DNA from: Punctularia strigosozonata HHB-11173 SS5
Lineage: Eukaryota > Basidiomycota > Agaricomycetes > Corticiales > Punctulariaceae
Assembly: GCF_000264995.1 (NCBI RefSeq)
Contig: NW_006767435.1
Coordinates: 1,299,523 to 1,363,522 of the forward strand
Reading direction: 5' to 3'
Length of the DNA: 64,000 bases
This document shows positions 23,987 to 37,033 of this stretch, in pieces (within the stretch, counting starts at the first letter, position 1; every line of letters begins with the position of its first letter). The position numbers and the translations under genes are program-made. A model generated the notes under the pieces. The model was not told the origin of the DNA and searched no databases. It saw only the letters and a program-made list of their open reading frames with translations.

Positions 23987-26900
23987 CAGTTGGGAGGGAC
24001 AATCCAAGGACAGGGATTACTAATCTATGCCTATCCTTATACATGCGTATTTCATGACTCAACCGCGTCGTGGAAGGCGGTGGTCGCGCTGATTGTGCAG
24101 TGACGGTGAAGGGCCAGCCTTGTTCGACATTCTCGCTGTTGCATCCAATGAAGAACGACTCTGGAAGTGTTTGCCATGGCTGAGTATCTGAACGAATATG
24201 TCGAGCTTGGTGATAGCTGTGGCTACAATTATGGCCTGAAGCCATACGCTGCGGCGCAGGTGGCATGTATTCCTGATCGGTTGTTGCTGATCCAATTCTA
24301 CCGTCGCACAGCGGTACGAGCGACGACCTGGGATTCACATGCTAACAAGATATCGATGAAGCAGTTCGCTTTTGCGTGTCGGCGACAAATGCCTGCATAA
24401 TGGCGGCTATGCTATGTATATGGTAATGAGGGTTATCATCGTTCAATCTGCTGGACGCATACGCCGCTCTGGCTTGGATTCAAGACGCACGACGGTTTCA
24501 CAGGCATCACAGTGTCACCTTGATAGGTAAATGGGAGATATGACCGCGCTTTGAGGGTTTCTTCATTTGAAGGGTACGTGTGCTTCAGCTCCTATGTGAC
24601 GACATAGTTCTGGCGCTCTCTTAAAGTTCGTCAGTATGCTAATGCTTGAATCCAATATCTTAAATGTTCGGGCACCATACTACGCGGAAAAAGCTCCGTC
24701 AGACGGATCTCGTGTTCATACCAGCCAATTTTGAGAAGTAAGCTCACCGGATCATATGGCGAGACGTCCCTGAGCGGAATGTCGGTGATCTGCTGCGGTT
24801 CGATGAATCGAAGAATCTGGTGTGAATATCATCTACAGTATCTTGCAGTAGGGATCCATCCGCTTGAATAATGTCACGCTTGTTTCTGTCGCTGCAAGAC
24901 AGGAGGAACAAAGGCAATGGCTGTCCTGAAGGATGATATCGTGTACTGCATCGAAGAATCTTCGGATGGCTGCACGCGTAGCGGATGCCCCGCCCAACGA
25001 GGCCGTACAATAAGTTGTTACGGCCGTTTGGTGCCCGTGGCAGGATGTTACGGACATTGACTAAGCACGTGATCTCTCCTCTCTCTCTTTCTCTGAGGGA
25101 GACACGTTCAGTGTTCGCGCCGTTGACCAGACCTTCAACACTGCAGTCTGCAGTTCCTTCGACCCAGGCGTATTGGCTTTCCTGAATCGAAAGGCTTGAC
25201 CGTCAGGACTGTAGCAATATGGTTAGCTCGTAATCCTGTTGACGCTGGACCTTTCTAGAGCATATGTCATGACTCTCGTCCACAGTTGATTTTCTCCGTC
25301 TTCAAGACATTGACCGACCAACGAGTGACTGTTGAACTGAAGAATGATCTGTGCATCACCGGCACTCTAAAATCCGTTGACCAGTCAGCAATGCCCAACA
25401 TATGACCTCCAGGCATCGCCGTTCAACGTGGCTCCATGTTCCGTCTTGCTATAGGTTCTTGAACATCCGTTTGGACGGAATATCAGTGTTGGATGAGGCG
25501 CGGCATCCCCACATGGTATGTCTAACTTACCTTCTGCACGGTTCCAGCACATACACGACCTGCTCCAGATGGCTGTGAAGAACTGTTTCATCCGGGGCTC
25601 CGTGGTGCGATATGTTCAGCTACCTGCCGAACACGTCGATACACAGCTTCTCGAAGATGCGACGCGGCGTGGTGCGTCACGATGTGTGTTCGAATTCAAT
25701 CCTCACTCTTATCGTTATTCGGTCGCAGAGGCCAGCAACCAAACGAAACGATGAAAGTGCCCAGGCATTCCTTGGTCATCCGTCTATTCCTTCAAAGTTG
25801 GGTCGTTTAGCTGTGAGCGAGGTTTAGCTTACTATTTCCTGATAAATTCGTCATCTGTTACCCATATCATTGACTTTGCCGCAGCATGGCATGTATGCAG
25901 GGTATTAAGCTCCATCCCACTGGTTCAATGTGCTTCGTGACTGCGAGACCGGACATGCTGGCGTGCGAAAGCAAATATCGACGGATTGTGCATGCCAGAT
26001 CTCGGCCATCGTGATGAGTGATCTCCTGAGCTTGCACTGGCGAACGTAAAGCAAGACTATTTTTGCGTTGCGCTACTTCAGGTTCTGATTTGGTTACGTA
26101 TCCCATCGTCCATCTCGGGATGATCCAGACATTCTGTAGGCTATGGATTAGCATCTCCTCTCAGCGGGGTGGCACAGGGGACATGCCAAACCGAAACCCA
26201 GTTGCGATGCATCCGCTTCTCACCGGCCTGACTCGGAATACTTGTCCGGCTTGGGATCCGCTACGTGTACACCGAAATACACTCCGGTGAACATGCAGAA
26301 TCCCAATCGCCACTGCATCTTATATCTTGCCGGGCAACTTCTTCGTTTGTGCGTATATGGATGTGAAGTGACTTCAAGCCCAATTCGATAATGTATTTCC
26401 TATAGGCGAGGAAGTTGAATGCGAAATGCTGAGGCCTTGCTGCTTAACTCCGTGAGTGCCTTGCATGTAAGTACCGTCTACGCGTAGTCTATCACTAATC
26501 CCTCCGACATCTTAGCGACCGCGATTGCATACTTGAAGGCAATACTGTCATCACTCGCCTGTCAGGCTCTTTTCAAAGCCCGATGGCTCGATAGCGCCCT
26601 CTAGGATGCGCGCTCCTCATGCAGCAGTAAAAGTCACATGTTGCTCCATGCCCAACGAAATGGAAGCACACAAGGGACCACGCTAGGTCTCGCACGCCAA
26701 ATCGATGAGGTGGGTAACAGCGGCCAAATGTCATGGATCACAGCACATGCCGTCATTGCCGCATAAAATGGCCGAAGAGAGCACCGAAGTCAGTGGTCGG
26801 GATCCGTAGGCAAAATTTCCGCCACCGGTTTTTACTCTTGCTCCGGCAATACGGCGCGCCTAGCCGTTTCCGGTGCTCAAGTTCATGGCCTGCGGGGCGG

Positions 26901-27478
26901 TGTATCGAGTGTGTGATGGCAGACCCCTTGGTCAATCGTAGCGGAGGTTTTCACTCGCGATCAGATATAGACATCTCGTGGATGGAGTCTACATCGTCAA
27001 ATTGGTCCGCGGGCGGGCAATGGCTGTGGAAGCAGAGCGCGGATTCCCACGGTAGCGTTCCCCGCGAAGCCGATAATGCACAGCCGTTTGTGACGAATCT
27101 AGATGGGCTCGATGCTTCATACTTCCGCTCTGCATCTTCGCACGGCAAGCGCAGCGCTCACGCCGGGAGGCCATGTGTGGGGACTTGATGGGTGAAAGAG
27201 AATATCTATAAGAGCCGGTCATACACAACTGGACTCACTCTAGACCGTTTATCTATCGTCACGGTCCCGTTCGAACTGAAGACGCGAGCCCTCAAAGACC
27301 GTCGTCTACTCGAAACTTCCAGGACTGCATTCCACTTGCTGTTCCATTGCCACAGACCACGATAGCTACCCCTGTTGGTGCCAAAGACGCGCCTTTCCAG
27401 AGCCATCCCAGGCGCAGACCTTACCATGCCGTATGCATCCATTCAAGCTGTTCCCGGTAGTTCTTGCATAACGATTCA
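23987..27478. other. Gene-poor stretch
   Basis: In this 3.5 kb I found no recognisable domain, no long biased frame and no run of matching splice sites. Short frames occur on both strands throughout. No terminal repeats, tandem repeats or reverse-transcriptase or transposase motifs were seen. It contrasts with the dense gene packing on both sides and may hold decayed sequence or a long promoter for the zinc-finger gene. Confidence 0.5.
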
Positions 27479-28908
27479 ATGTATAGTTTTCAAGATAGAC
27501 GACCTATTCCGGGAACGAATGGCAGTACGGAAGGTGGAAGCGGATATACCGGCCGCGCCGCACGACTAGCTCACCCCTCTGACCCGTACTATGGGCGAGC
27601 AACTCATCACTCATCTCACCAAGAGAATTCCGGCCACCGTCGCCACCCTAGCGGGACAAGTCCGACGCAATCCTGGTAGGCGAATTTGCCACTTTCATAT
27701 CACGGACGTTCCTGACCAGAAGATAGGGACGCTCATTCATATGGTCAATATGCATTCGTGTCACCGACCTGGGAGTAAGTGAACTTCAGTGATTGTTAGT
27801 TGAAATCCGTCTGACATTTTGTCCGCTTAGATCCCAAATGTGATACTTCTATATTCGCCGTGAGATTGACTTGACTCACCCGTTGAAGCAGGCCCGAACA
27901 AACCATCTCTTCTCCGACGTACGGTTCGCACGAGGCTCGTATATATGGCATGAGCGCACCCCCGCCGCAACTGATGCGTGGTTATGATACTTCCCGACGT
28001 ATCCATCCCGGCTCCATAGAGTCTGTCCACCCTGGATTGACCCACCAGATGCCTACGAGCCCTTCCGGGCGCTTCACCCCGCCGACGAACTCGATGTTCG
28101 ACGTGTCCATGGACTATTCAACAAACCCATATGCTCCGGAGATTTCTTCTCCCTCGCATTCCGATAGCAGCTCTTCGCACGGCAACACCAATGACCACGA
28201 CGAGGGCTTCAGGTCGGCTAGGCCATCCAACCCATCATCCCTCAGTACGCCGCCGCCCACGGGATACGCAACGTCAGGGCCCGGTCCAAGGTCCGTACAG
28301 CCAAGGGACTGGGACCAGGTATTAAGCGGACTGCAAGACAGATATGGCGCGGCAGGGGGATTCGCGAGTAGCCATCATGCAGCCATACCGGCGGTGCCGG
28401 CCTTGGTTCAACCGACCCACGTCTTACCACTCGATAATATGGTTCCCCAACGTCAAGACATTGCTTCGCAAAGGGTCATCGCCGCCAGCGAGGCTCGCAG
28501 GAAGAACCCTCCCCAGTGGAGCTGCCCTATCTGTCAACAGACGTTCACGACGCGGACGAATTGCGAAGGTTCGTGCCGTGACTTGCGGGACATAGACACA
28601 TCCTTACAATCCGCCGTGTTTTCGCAGATCACATGCGTGCTCATAGCAACCAACGACCGTTCAAGTGCGACGATTGTGAGAAGGCGTTCGCGCGCAAGCA
28701 TGAACTGAAAAGGCATCAACGCACAATCCATTCCACCGAGCGCCCATACCAATGTGATATCTGTGGTGCAGGATACGCCAGGAGCGATCAGCGGACCAGA
28801 CACATGGCCAGTGAGTGCTGCGGGACATTCATAGACCCACTCCACGTGCTGATGTCACATCATCCATCCAGATTGCAATGGCAATCCCAGCACCGAATAA
28901 ACTGGTGA
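27479..28908 (+). CDS. C2H2 zinc-finger transcription factor
   Basis: Four exons (27479-27675, 27727-27774, 27892-28568, 28628-28908) close to 400 residues. The first 280 residues are Ser/Pro/Tyr/Gly-rich with no clear fold. Finger 1 (from about residue 292, CPICQQTF, then DHMRAH) is interrupted by the third intron. Finger 2 is KCDDCEKAFARKHELKRHQR ending in HS. Finger 3 (CDICGAGYARSDQRTRH) ends H-x4-C rather than H-x3-H, so it is a C2HC variant or a degenerate finger. The protein is expected to be nuclear and to bind DNA; its targets are unknown. A strong donor-like GTGAGTG lies right at the end of finger 3, so a longer spliced C-terminus is possible. The start is the first ATG after an in-frame stop; an upstream exon cannot be excluded. 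Confidence 0.75.
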
Positions 28909-29381
28909 GATACTGCAATCTTCGGCTATGTCTGTGTTCATTTCCCAATGCTATCCAGAACATACCAGATTTTCGGAGTCGGCGCTACGTAGTATCTTGC
29001 TGGCTTGGCACGTCGCGACGGGTCTATGTTGATATCTAGATTTCGGGATCTTTCTCTAAATCGGTCATCTTCCTGGTTCAATTCCGTCGTCTAAAATGAC
29101 CTAGTGATTCTACACTATTCTCCCATAACCTTTTCTCATACTGTACATGACGGCAGATAGAACCGCGTTGATAGATATGTATATTAATGATTATGCATGT
29201 GTGACCCTTCAGGGCACATCGAATTCAGGGACACGACTAGGAGTGATAGCACATGTAGCGGGTATCCTCAATACTGCCCTTTGCGCGACTTTTATCAGCT
29301 GCATGCCATGCACGACCGCTTCAGACTCAACCCTCTCAGTCACAAATCGTATGCCGCGCGCCCGAATCAGATGTCAATATA
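28909..29381. other. Intergenic between converging genes
   Basis: This is the 3' flank of both the zinc-finger gene and WDR83. It is comparatively AT-rich. No gene is seen. Confidence 0.5.
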
Positions 29382-30666
29382 TCAAGGGGGATTCTTCCAC
29401 ACTTTGACGGTTCCATCGGCGCTGGCGGTGATCAATTCACCAGCCTCTGTGGGGTGATGTTCTGTCCAGAGGATGACCTTATCGTGCACCTTTGCCGGAG
29501 GATTGGGCGGAAGGACACTGCTCTGAAACACGGCGACTGTCAGTGGGGCCGTCGATCCAACCTGGATCGTATCCGTCGACACTCACATCAACCAGGTCCC
29601 AGGCCCAAACGGCCCCGCTTTCATCGCCACACAGTACGCTGGCTTCTCCGTGACCAAAACAGGCCCTACAGCGATACTGGGCCACTGCGTGCCCCTCGAA
29701 TTTATTGAGAAGCTTTCCGGTTGCGGAGTCCATCAGTCGTATTGTGGAGTCGAGGGTCGTGACAAGGTATGTGCCATAATCCTGCGTCGGAACAACCGCA
29801 GTCACCGGTTCTGTTTCGTGTCAAAACAAAACAAAAGGGATCAGCGGACGTGCTTCATGATAGCAAAGAATAAACGAAGAAGTTGCAATGCTAGGCGGAA
29901 GAAGCGACAAAGTACCGAGCATAAAATACTCACGACCGATAAAATCGGACCGCAGTTCGCCTTTGCGCAAGTCGTAAGCACGAACATAGCCATCCACTGA
30001 GCCAGTGAGCACAGTGGTAGCGCCGACATGGAGCGTTTGTACTGCATCCCCTGCCTCTTCCAAGGTTTGGATCGCCTGTGAAGACTGCGCGCTGCGGTCG
30101 GCGGTTAGCATAATGTGGCAGCAAGGAAGCGAATTTCAACACGTACCGCAAGTCCCAGAACCTCACCGTCGTATCAAAGGATCCTTCCGGGAGTATCCAT
30201 CAGTCCAGAGAGCGACTTCTCCAAGCAGCAAACGCACCGCTCACCAGAACGGTTGCATCAGCATTGAAATCAACAGTGTTGACTTTTCCCATATGACCCG
30301 CAAACCTTCTGATCGTCTGGCCGGTAGTGACATCCCAGAGAAACACGGAGCGGTCCCCTCCACACGAGGCGAACTTGCTGTTATCATGCGACCTGTCGCA
30401 CGAAAGCATTCAGAAGTTGGCGACCGGTGATCACACCCAAGAACAGGACAAGGCGCTCACACAGCAACGGACAGGACTTCATAGCCGTGTGCGGAGTATA
30501 CTTTTATTTCCGTTCCTAGTGTCGGATTCCACAGCCGAACAGTGCGATCTTGACCGCCGGTCAAGACATACTTAGCACTGCCTTTGGCGTATCGCGCAAC
30601 ATGGACTGGCCCCTTGTGGTTCGCTAGCGTGGTGTGTAAAGTACGGGGTGTCTGAAGCGCCGACAT
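29382..30666 (-). CDS. WDR83: WD-repeat protein WDR83 / MORG1
   Basis: This is a spliced gene encoding one seven-bladed WD40 propeller. Segments in order are: TGGQDRTVRLWNPTLGTEIK, YSAHGYEVLSVA, ASCGGDRSVFLWDVTTGQ, FAGHMGKVNTVDFNADATVL, SFDTTVRFWDLR, LTGSVDGYVRAYDLRKGELR, TTLDSTIRLMDSATGKLL, LCGDESGAVWAWDLVD and SADGTVKVWKNPP at the stop. Order and spacing match human WDR83 closely (for example GHGYEVL, HAGKVNTVQFN, AGSVDGRVRRYDLR). WDR83 is a scaffold in MAPK signalling and is also found with spliceosomes. The start is the methionine of MSALQTPRTLHTT, followed directly by repeat 1. Because Ski3 lies next door I considered Ski8, but the match is to WDR83. Divergent from Ski3, 288 bp apart. 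Confidence 0.9.
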
Positions 30667-30954
30667 GTGTCGCCAAAAGACAGTAATCCCGATGCGGATG
30701 GCTATGTAGTATGTCACCAATGGAACATGTGCACGAAGAATCAGCAATCCTTGTTTGATGAGAACCTGAGCGTTCCTCTTGGTCCTCACTGAGTGCTGGC
30801 TACTAAATGCAGAGACGGTGAGAGAGGCGTTACGCCGCAGTCGTGGAAAGCAGTCGCGATTCATGCTACCGGCGGATTATGTACTTTTCAGCCACCGGGT
30901 ACCATCTTCATCTTACCGGTCGTCCTTGACACGCGTTTCAACCGTTCCTCGTTA
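30667..30954. promoter_or_regulatory. Shared promoter region, WDR83 / Ski3
   Basis: These 288 bp separate the two outward-facing start codons and must hold the promoters and 5' leaders of both genes. No specific site was recognised. Confidence 0.5.
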
Positions 30955-33900
30955 TGTCTACGTTCGCAAAACCTAAGCTGAAGGCAGCTAGAGAAGCCAT
31001 CGGCAAGAAGGATTGGACCAAAGCCCGTGACACGAGTGCTGAGGTTCTCGAATATGAGCCGGATAACTACCACGCGTTGGTCGATCCCTTGACTCGCATA
31101 TCTGAAGGCCTACAGAACTTCGTATAGACATGTGTTCTTAGGGCTTTCCTGCTTTGAGCTAGGCGAATACCAACAAAGCGAGCAAGTAATCGGATGCTTT
31201 GCTGTTGTCTGTCGTTGGACGTTCAATTTGTTGTGATTCCAGTACTCCAGGAAGGCTATCGAGTTGAATCGTGATCAACCACTAGCCTGGCAGGTGAGGC
31301 TATATTTATCTTCTAGGAACCTTTTAATTGTTGGCTCCAGGGATTAGTGAAGTTGTACGAGCGGACTGAGAGATGGGACGACCTTCATGATACGGTGCAG
31401 GCATTGGCGGATCTTTGGGCTAAGTCGTGAGTTCAACAGTTTTTCGCGGACATCCTACGCTGACATATCGCACCCTCCCAGAAAGGATGCGGTCAAGTGC
31501 GCTGAAAATCTCCAAAAATTGGTGGATCTCCGACGTGACCACGGAAGTAGCCAAGATGTAAGGATTCGGGGTTGGCCTTACGTCGCTCTCACTGAGCGAA
31601 CTGCACAGGTTGTCACTGCACTGTCCAACTTCCTTCCGGATTCCCCATACTACGACACACTTTCATTACTGCCTCCCCCCGATCCAACGAATCCGACAGG
31701 GACGACAACGTTCTTCGCGCAATCCGCAATCCACAATTCCCTTCCGATATTGGAAGAGATCGTAGAGCTGTCTGAGCGGGCGGAGGAAAACTCGATCGAG
31801 AAAGAGATCGAGAAGCGGAGAACTCGACTTGGCGCCTCCAGTGCTCAGCAGCTACGCCTCGAGGTTGGCCGGGAATATTGGTCTATCTCTAAGGTAACAT
31901 GGACTTTCGAAGAGGTTTCAAACTGCTCACGCGTCTCCAATACCCTAGTTACCTAGACTATACACCGACATAATCAACCACCCCAATACCAGCGACGAAC
32001 TGCGTCGGGCTACGGAATCGAAGCTTTTGCGGCATAAGCAACGCTATCTGTTTGCTCTGCCTTCGTCGGGTGACGCGGCATCTACGAAATCACAGCTCGC
32101 TGAGGAAGTGCAAGATCTTGTGAATGGTGCTGTATTGCTCGAAATCCCGGACGAGCTCGCATGGGAGCTCTATATCGCAAGCAAAGACGTCGATACCCTC
32201 GGTGAGTGCTTCTTCTTCCGGAAAGAAGCGAACTTATATGAGATCTAGAGGCATATGATTTTGCACTGTTCCGTCGCTTCATGTGTATCTTCCCTTCCTC
32301 AGACTTGACCAAGCTGCTCCAAGGTTTCTTCGCATATGCACAGATACCTCCGAGGGAAGAAGGCGATGATGAAGCAGTTGATGAACAGCCTCCAGAAGAA
32401 GACCCATATGATACTATCCTCGCATGTAACTTCGATGCGGGTGCAATTCTTTACTCACGGTCTAATTCAGGACGCATTCACTTCATTGAACGAATCGGTG
32501 CTTGCTCATCGGATCCTTTGCGAGGTTTATACGCTCGGGGCCGATCATGAGAATGCTATCCGGGCTAGCGAGTCAGGACTGGAGCTTGTGGGAAAGACGG
32601 AACAGAGCTGGGGGAAGAAGTTTCCGCAGTGAGTATACCGCATCTTCGCAATTTGTCATCTGAACGCAGCATTTACGCAGAACGAGAAAGGCGTTCCGTA
32701 TCGCTTTAGCTACAGCGCTCGTACACTTCTATCCGCCGAAGCACCACGCGCGTGCATTAGGGATACTGGATGATGTGTTGGCCCAAGACCCTGACAACGT
32801 CCCATGCCTCATGGGTAGAGGGTACGTCATGCAATATGCCGGAAACTGGGAAGCCGCAGGCTCGCTTTTCGAGCGAGTCACGGAGGTAGAAGATGAGCAT
32901 CCGGAACATGGGCTTCGTGCTCGGGAGGAACACGCATGGTGCCGAATGCACCTCGGCGATGCTTCCAGGGCCGCAGAGGCGTTGCAAGTTGTGCTCGATA
33001 GCCTCGATCACCTTCAGGAACACGGTCAGGACCAGGCTCGGTGTTGGTGGAGGCTTGGGCAGTGTATCTGGCACGCCCGCGGTTCGTCACCTGATTGGCT
33101 TTGATACGCCTCTAGCTGATGGGCAGCTGTAGATGGAGACAAAGACGTTGCCTATCGCCACTTCATCACCGCCCTTAAACGTTCATCCACGTTCGCACCC
33201 GCGTTCACATCTTTGGGAATATACTACTCTGAGTATGCTTCCCCTCCTGATCCGACCAGAGCCTCCAAATGCTTCCAGAAGGCGTTCGAGCTGGACGCTC
33301 GTGAGAGTGATGCAGCGCATAGGCTCGCGCAAGGGTTCGCCGAAGAAAGGGAGTGGGATCTTGTGGAGGTTGTGGCAAGGAGAACAATTGCGGGAGAAGG
33401 AGGTCTCGGGGGAGGAATCGACGTGGAGGAGGGGGCCGCCGCTGCTCGCCACCTTCCCACCAACGTATGGGCGTGGAAGGCCGTTGGTATTGTCGAGCTA
33501 GTTAGCTGCATCTTTACTGTCACCGGCGAAAGCTAACCCGTGCTGTAGACTAGACGAAACTACCCAGCCGCCATACAAGCACTGCAAACGGCTCTTCGTG
33601 CCCATCAACAGGACCACACATCCTGGCTCCGGCTCGGAGATGCCTATTACCGAGCTGGTCGTTATGCTGCTGCTTCGAAAGCACTCGCTCGCGCAAAAGA
33701 ATTGTGCCCTGATGACTGGATGTGCTCCTTCTTCATCGGCGAGGTTCAAAGGCAAACAGGGTTCTTCCGGGAAGCTGTAGACTCGTTCGAGTCAGTCTTG
33801 GAGGATAGGCCTGAGGAATTGGGCGTCCTGATGGCACTGGCACAGACATACCTAGATCGAGGATTACTAGAAAGCTCGTCGGGCTTCATCTCACGAGCAG

Positions 33901-36031
33901 AAGAATCTTGCCTCAGTGCAATCAAGGCAGCGCAGCGGGCGATCGAGTGCGGATCAGGGTTCCGTCATCTGCAGCTCAAGATCATCGGAGACGCCTTGTA
34001 CCACCTTTCCTCGCGACCAGCGTTCACCAATGAACAGGTCGTGCGGCCTGTTGTCAATTCTGTCCATTCACTGGTCGGCGATGACGTCAGCGAACGGATC
34101 TCCGGGTTCGTCGCATCCAACCCGCTGAAAGCGGCTCTTAGCGTCTGTGGCGTAGAACTACTAGAAAGTGCGCTCTTCGTATATGACCACCGCCTAGATC
34201 TTGGATTTCACGACGACGCATCTGCGGCAAGCGCTTGGTGCGACCAGGCCGTTGCCTGCTACAAATGGGGAATGGTGTCCCAGGCAGAGGAACAACGGAA
34301 TCTCGCCTTGAAGAGAGCAACGGCAAGTATGACTGAAGCGGTCAAAGCCGATCCCGGAAATGACACCTATTGGAACCTGCTTGCCTGCATGTCACTTCGA
34401 GAAAGGCCCAAGTTCGCACAAAATGCATATATCCGAGCCTTAGAGATCGATAACAAGGTATGCATCCTGTATGCCACTTTCATCGTTATAACAAACGTCG
34501 CTTGCAGAATCCGGTTACTTGGACGCATCTTGGCTTGCTGTATCTCTATCATGGTGACGCGGAACTTGCCAACGAGGCTTTGTATAGAGCGCAAACTCTT
34601 GATCCTGATTACACACTCGCTTGGGTGGGCCAAGGGCTGGTGGCGACCGCGAACGGCCACGATACTGATGCCAGGGCCCTCTTCGAGCACATCAACAACA
34701 GCTTGACCCCGACGGTTGTAAGTGCCGATTCTCTCCATGAAGCAGGCAGCAAGTGACGTGGTTGTTCTACAGGTGGCGGCAGATCTTGAATACGCATCAC
34801 GGACCTTCGAGCTGCTGTCTAGGCCCTTACACGGGCGTGCAAGATCAACGGAAGAGTTCGTGCCAGTGTTTTTCGCCCTAGATCGTTATTGTAAGCGGCG
34901 CCCAGAAGATGCCTCTGCCCTCCATTTGTTTGGGCTTGTATGCGAGCGTATCGGTCACATCGAGCTGGCCGTAGAGCTGGTAACACGTTCGATCGAGATT
35001 CTGGAAGGCATTTACGAGGACACGGAAGACGCCACCGTCGAGCGACAGTTCGTGATTGCAAACACCACTCTCGGAAGAATGAGGGTGGCCACGGGCAACT
35101 TTCCGGGTGCACTAGAATCTTTCGAGACCGCCCAGGCACTCGTTCCGCTGGATTCTGATGACCGCTCCATAAAAATTCTCCGGTGTCAATGCGACTTCGG
35201 CCGCGCGCTTGCATATTTTAATCTTGGTCACCACGATGATGCACTCGCAAGCTTCCAGACGGCATTACAGATTTCTGGGGGGGACCGCGAGATTAAAGGA
35301 CACGTTAGCGTACTGCTCTCTCAGGCCCTGTGGGCATTGGGCAGTACGGAGTTCCAGGAAACGGCGAAGAATCATCTGCTTCAGAGGTGGGTCACTCACG
35401 TTCATCCGTATCATGTGCTGCGACCCATACAGTTTCGCAGCATTGCTGAGGACCCAGAAGATTTAACCGCTATCAACACGCTCGCCGGTATGGGCATCGT
35501 TTCCGAGGACAGCAGCCTCGTCGACGCTGCTCTATCGGAACTACTCTCAATGTCCCTGGATAAGCGGCAGCAACTGGACCCCGGACGGGAGGTGCCGTAC
35601 CTTCTGCTTCAACACCATCTCGGTCAGGTACCATATCCGTTGTCTCCCCATTCCAACAGAACCATCTCACCTCGGCTGGTTGTTAGAATGATGTGATGGG
35701 TGCAATATCTCTCGCGCAAGCTGCGGTCGTTGCGGAACCGACACGGCCAGAATTGAAGCGCAACCTTTCAGTGTTGACCCTGCAACAAGGCGATTACAGC
35801 GCAGCACTGGCTCTGCTTCCGCAATCTGAAACGGAAACAGCAGACGAGTCACGTAAGTCAACGCCGCTTCGAGCCGTCGCCGTGACACTGGCCGGTGAAG
35901 ACAACGCGGAAGCTCGAAGGCTGGCCCAGAAGGCGGTGATGTTGAGTCCGGCGGACAAGCGAAGTTGGGAAGTCCTGGCTCTGCATTGCCAGCTGCACCA
36001 GCCTGGAAACGGGCATGGATTCTCGTCCTGA
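30955..36031 (+). CDS. SKI3: Ski3 (TTC37/SKIC3) TPR scaffold of the Ski complex
   Basis: This is a long multi-exon gene encoding roughly 1,400 residues of tandem TPRs. It opens MSTFAKPKLKAAREAIGKKD, followed by WTKARDTSAEVLEYEPDNYH, a classic first TPR of Ski3. The first intron (donor GTTGGT) joins NYHA to HVFLGLSCFELGEY. Later parts include YSRKAIELNRDQPLAWQ, RFMCIFPSSDLTKLLQGF, YYRAGRYAAASKALARAKEL, GDAELANEALYRAQTLDPDY and SALHLFGLVCERIGHIELAV. Ski3 binds the Ski2 helicase and Ski8 and feeds mRNA into the cytoplasmic exosome for 3'-5' decay and non-stop/no-go surveillance. Exon ends inside the gene were read from the sequence, but several of the short introns were not individually checked. 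The stop is at 36031. Confidence 0.9.
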
Positions 36032-37033
36032 ACCGGCTCCATTCGCCTCGGGAGACTGTTCGCATGTGCATATGACTCTGTCAGGGTGACTCTCGACATT
36101 GGCTCGAAGAACGCATGATTGCAATCGTTTATGGGCCGATTCGCCGAGGTTCGTTGGTGAACGGAGTTGATAGGGAAAGAAGGTTGCATTGTCCAGCGTG
36201 GCTTCTTGTCACGGAAACACCCCGGTTGCTTGTCCAACATCTCTCGTGGTTCTGAAACGTTGGAAGTTCGTAGGCTATGCAAGGTTCTGTTCTGTCCCGC
36301 ACGTAATGATGAAGGAGTCATTCGAGCTGAATTGCACCAGAAGTACGCACCGTCGCGGTGTTACCGCATCTAAGCGCTTGATTTGGCCAGCCCCGCAGCA
36401 TCGCCATGGCTAAGGAGAATCCATGTGCATGGGCCAGTCCAGAATACCAGCCGTGAAGATTTAGACTCCACGAACCCACGAGCACGATCTTGGAACGACG
36501 GAATACATATGCTGCGGCGAAGCATGATTTTCGGTACTTCTACGCAGGCTGTACCCGGCTCGATAATGAAAAACCGGGGATTGCTGTCGGACGGGGCTTG
36601 CACTCAGAAATAATACCAATCAACAAAGTATGCCCGTTAAGTACGTTCCGGTATACCGCGATTGAAAACCGCAATACCAAATCGTCTCGGACGATGATAT
36701 GGTTGGGGGACGCGACCCACACTAAGCCGCTCTTCTCCCGTTCATGAACGTATGTGAACTTGCCATCGCTCGCGAAAGAATATGAAGATGAACGACCAGA
36801 CGTCCCGACGCGCAGCCGCGGTTGTCTCCGGATCCTTCGTTGGTCCCCGCTGCGAGATCTCAAGAATAGCGGCGCTTCGGCCGACGAGAGCGGGGCAAGA
36901 TGTGTTGGACGGCTCCACTCCATTACCAGCACGAGGCCACCAGGCATGAATGGTCTTCAGAGAATTAGGAGCAATGAGCAGTGGATAGGCGATTAACAGC
37001 TATGAATGTAGATGTAAGAACATGCGGGCTCGG
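36032..37033. other. Intergenic, between Ski3 and LETM1 3' ends
   Basis: The flanking genes converge here. A minus-strand frame at 36540-36947 contains FASDGKFTYVHEREKSGLVW, which looks a little protein-like, but no partner exons or family could be identified. I see no supported gene. Confidence 0.5.

Noticed and set aside
29041-29100. tRNA-like GGTTCAATTCC box
   Set aside because: No matching A box or foldable cloverleaf around it.
29382-30666. Identification of the WD40 gene beside Ski3 as Ski8
   Set aside because: Repeat order and key segments match WDR83/MORG1 closely and not Ski8.
36540-36947. Possible longin/SNARE-like fragment on the minus strand
   Set aside because: Only a short local resemblance; no SNARE helix or partner exons nearby.
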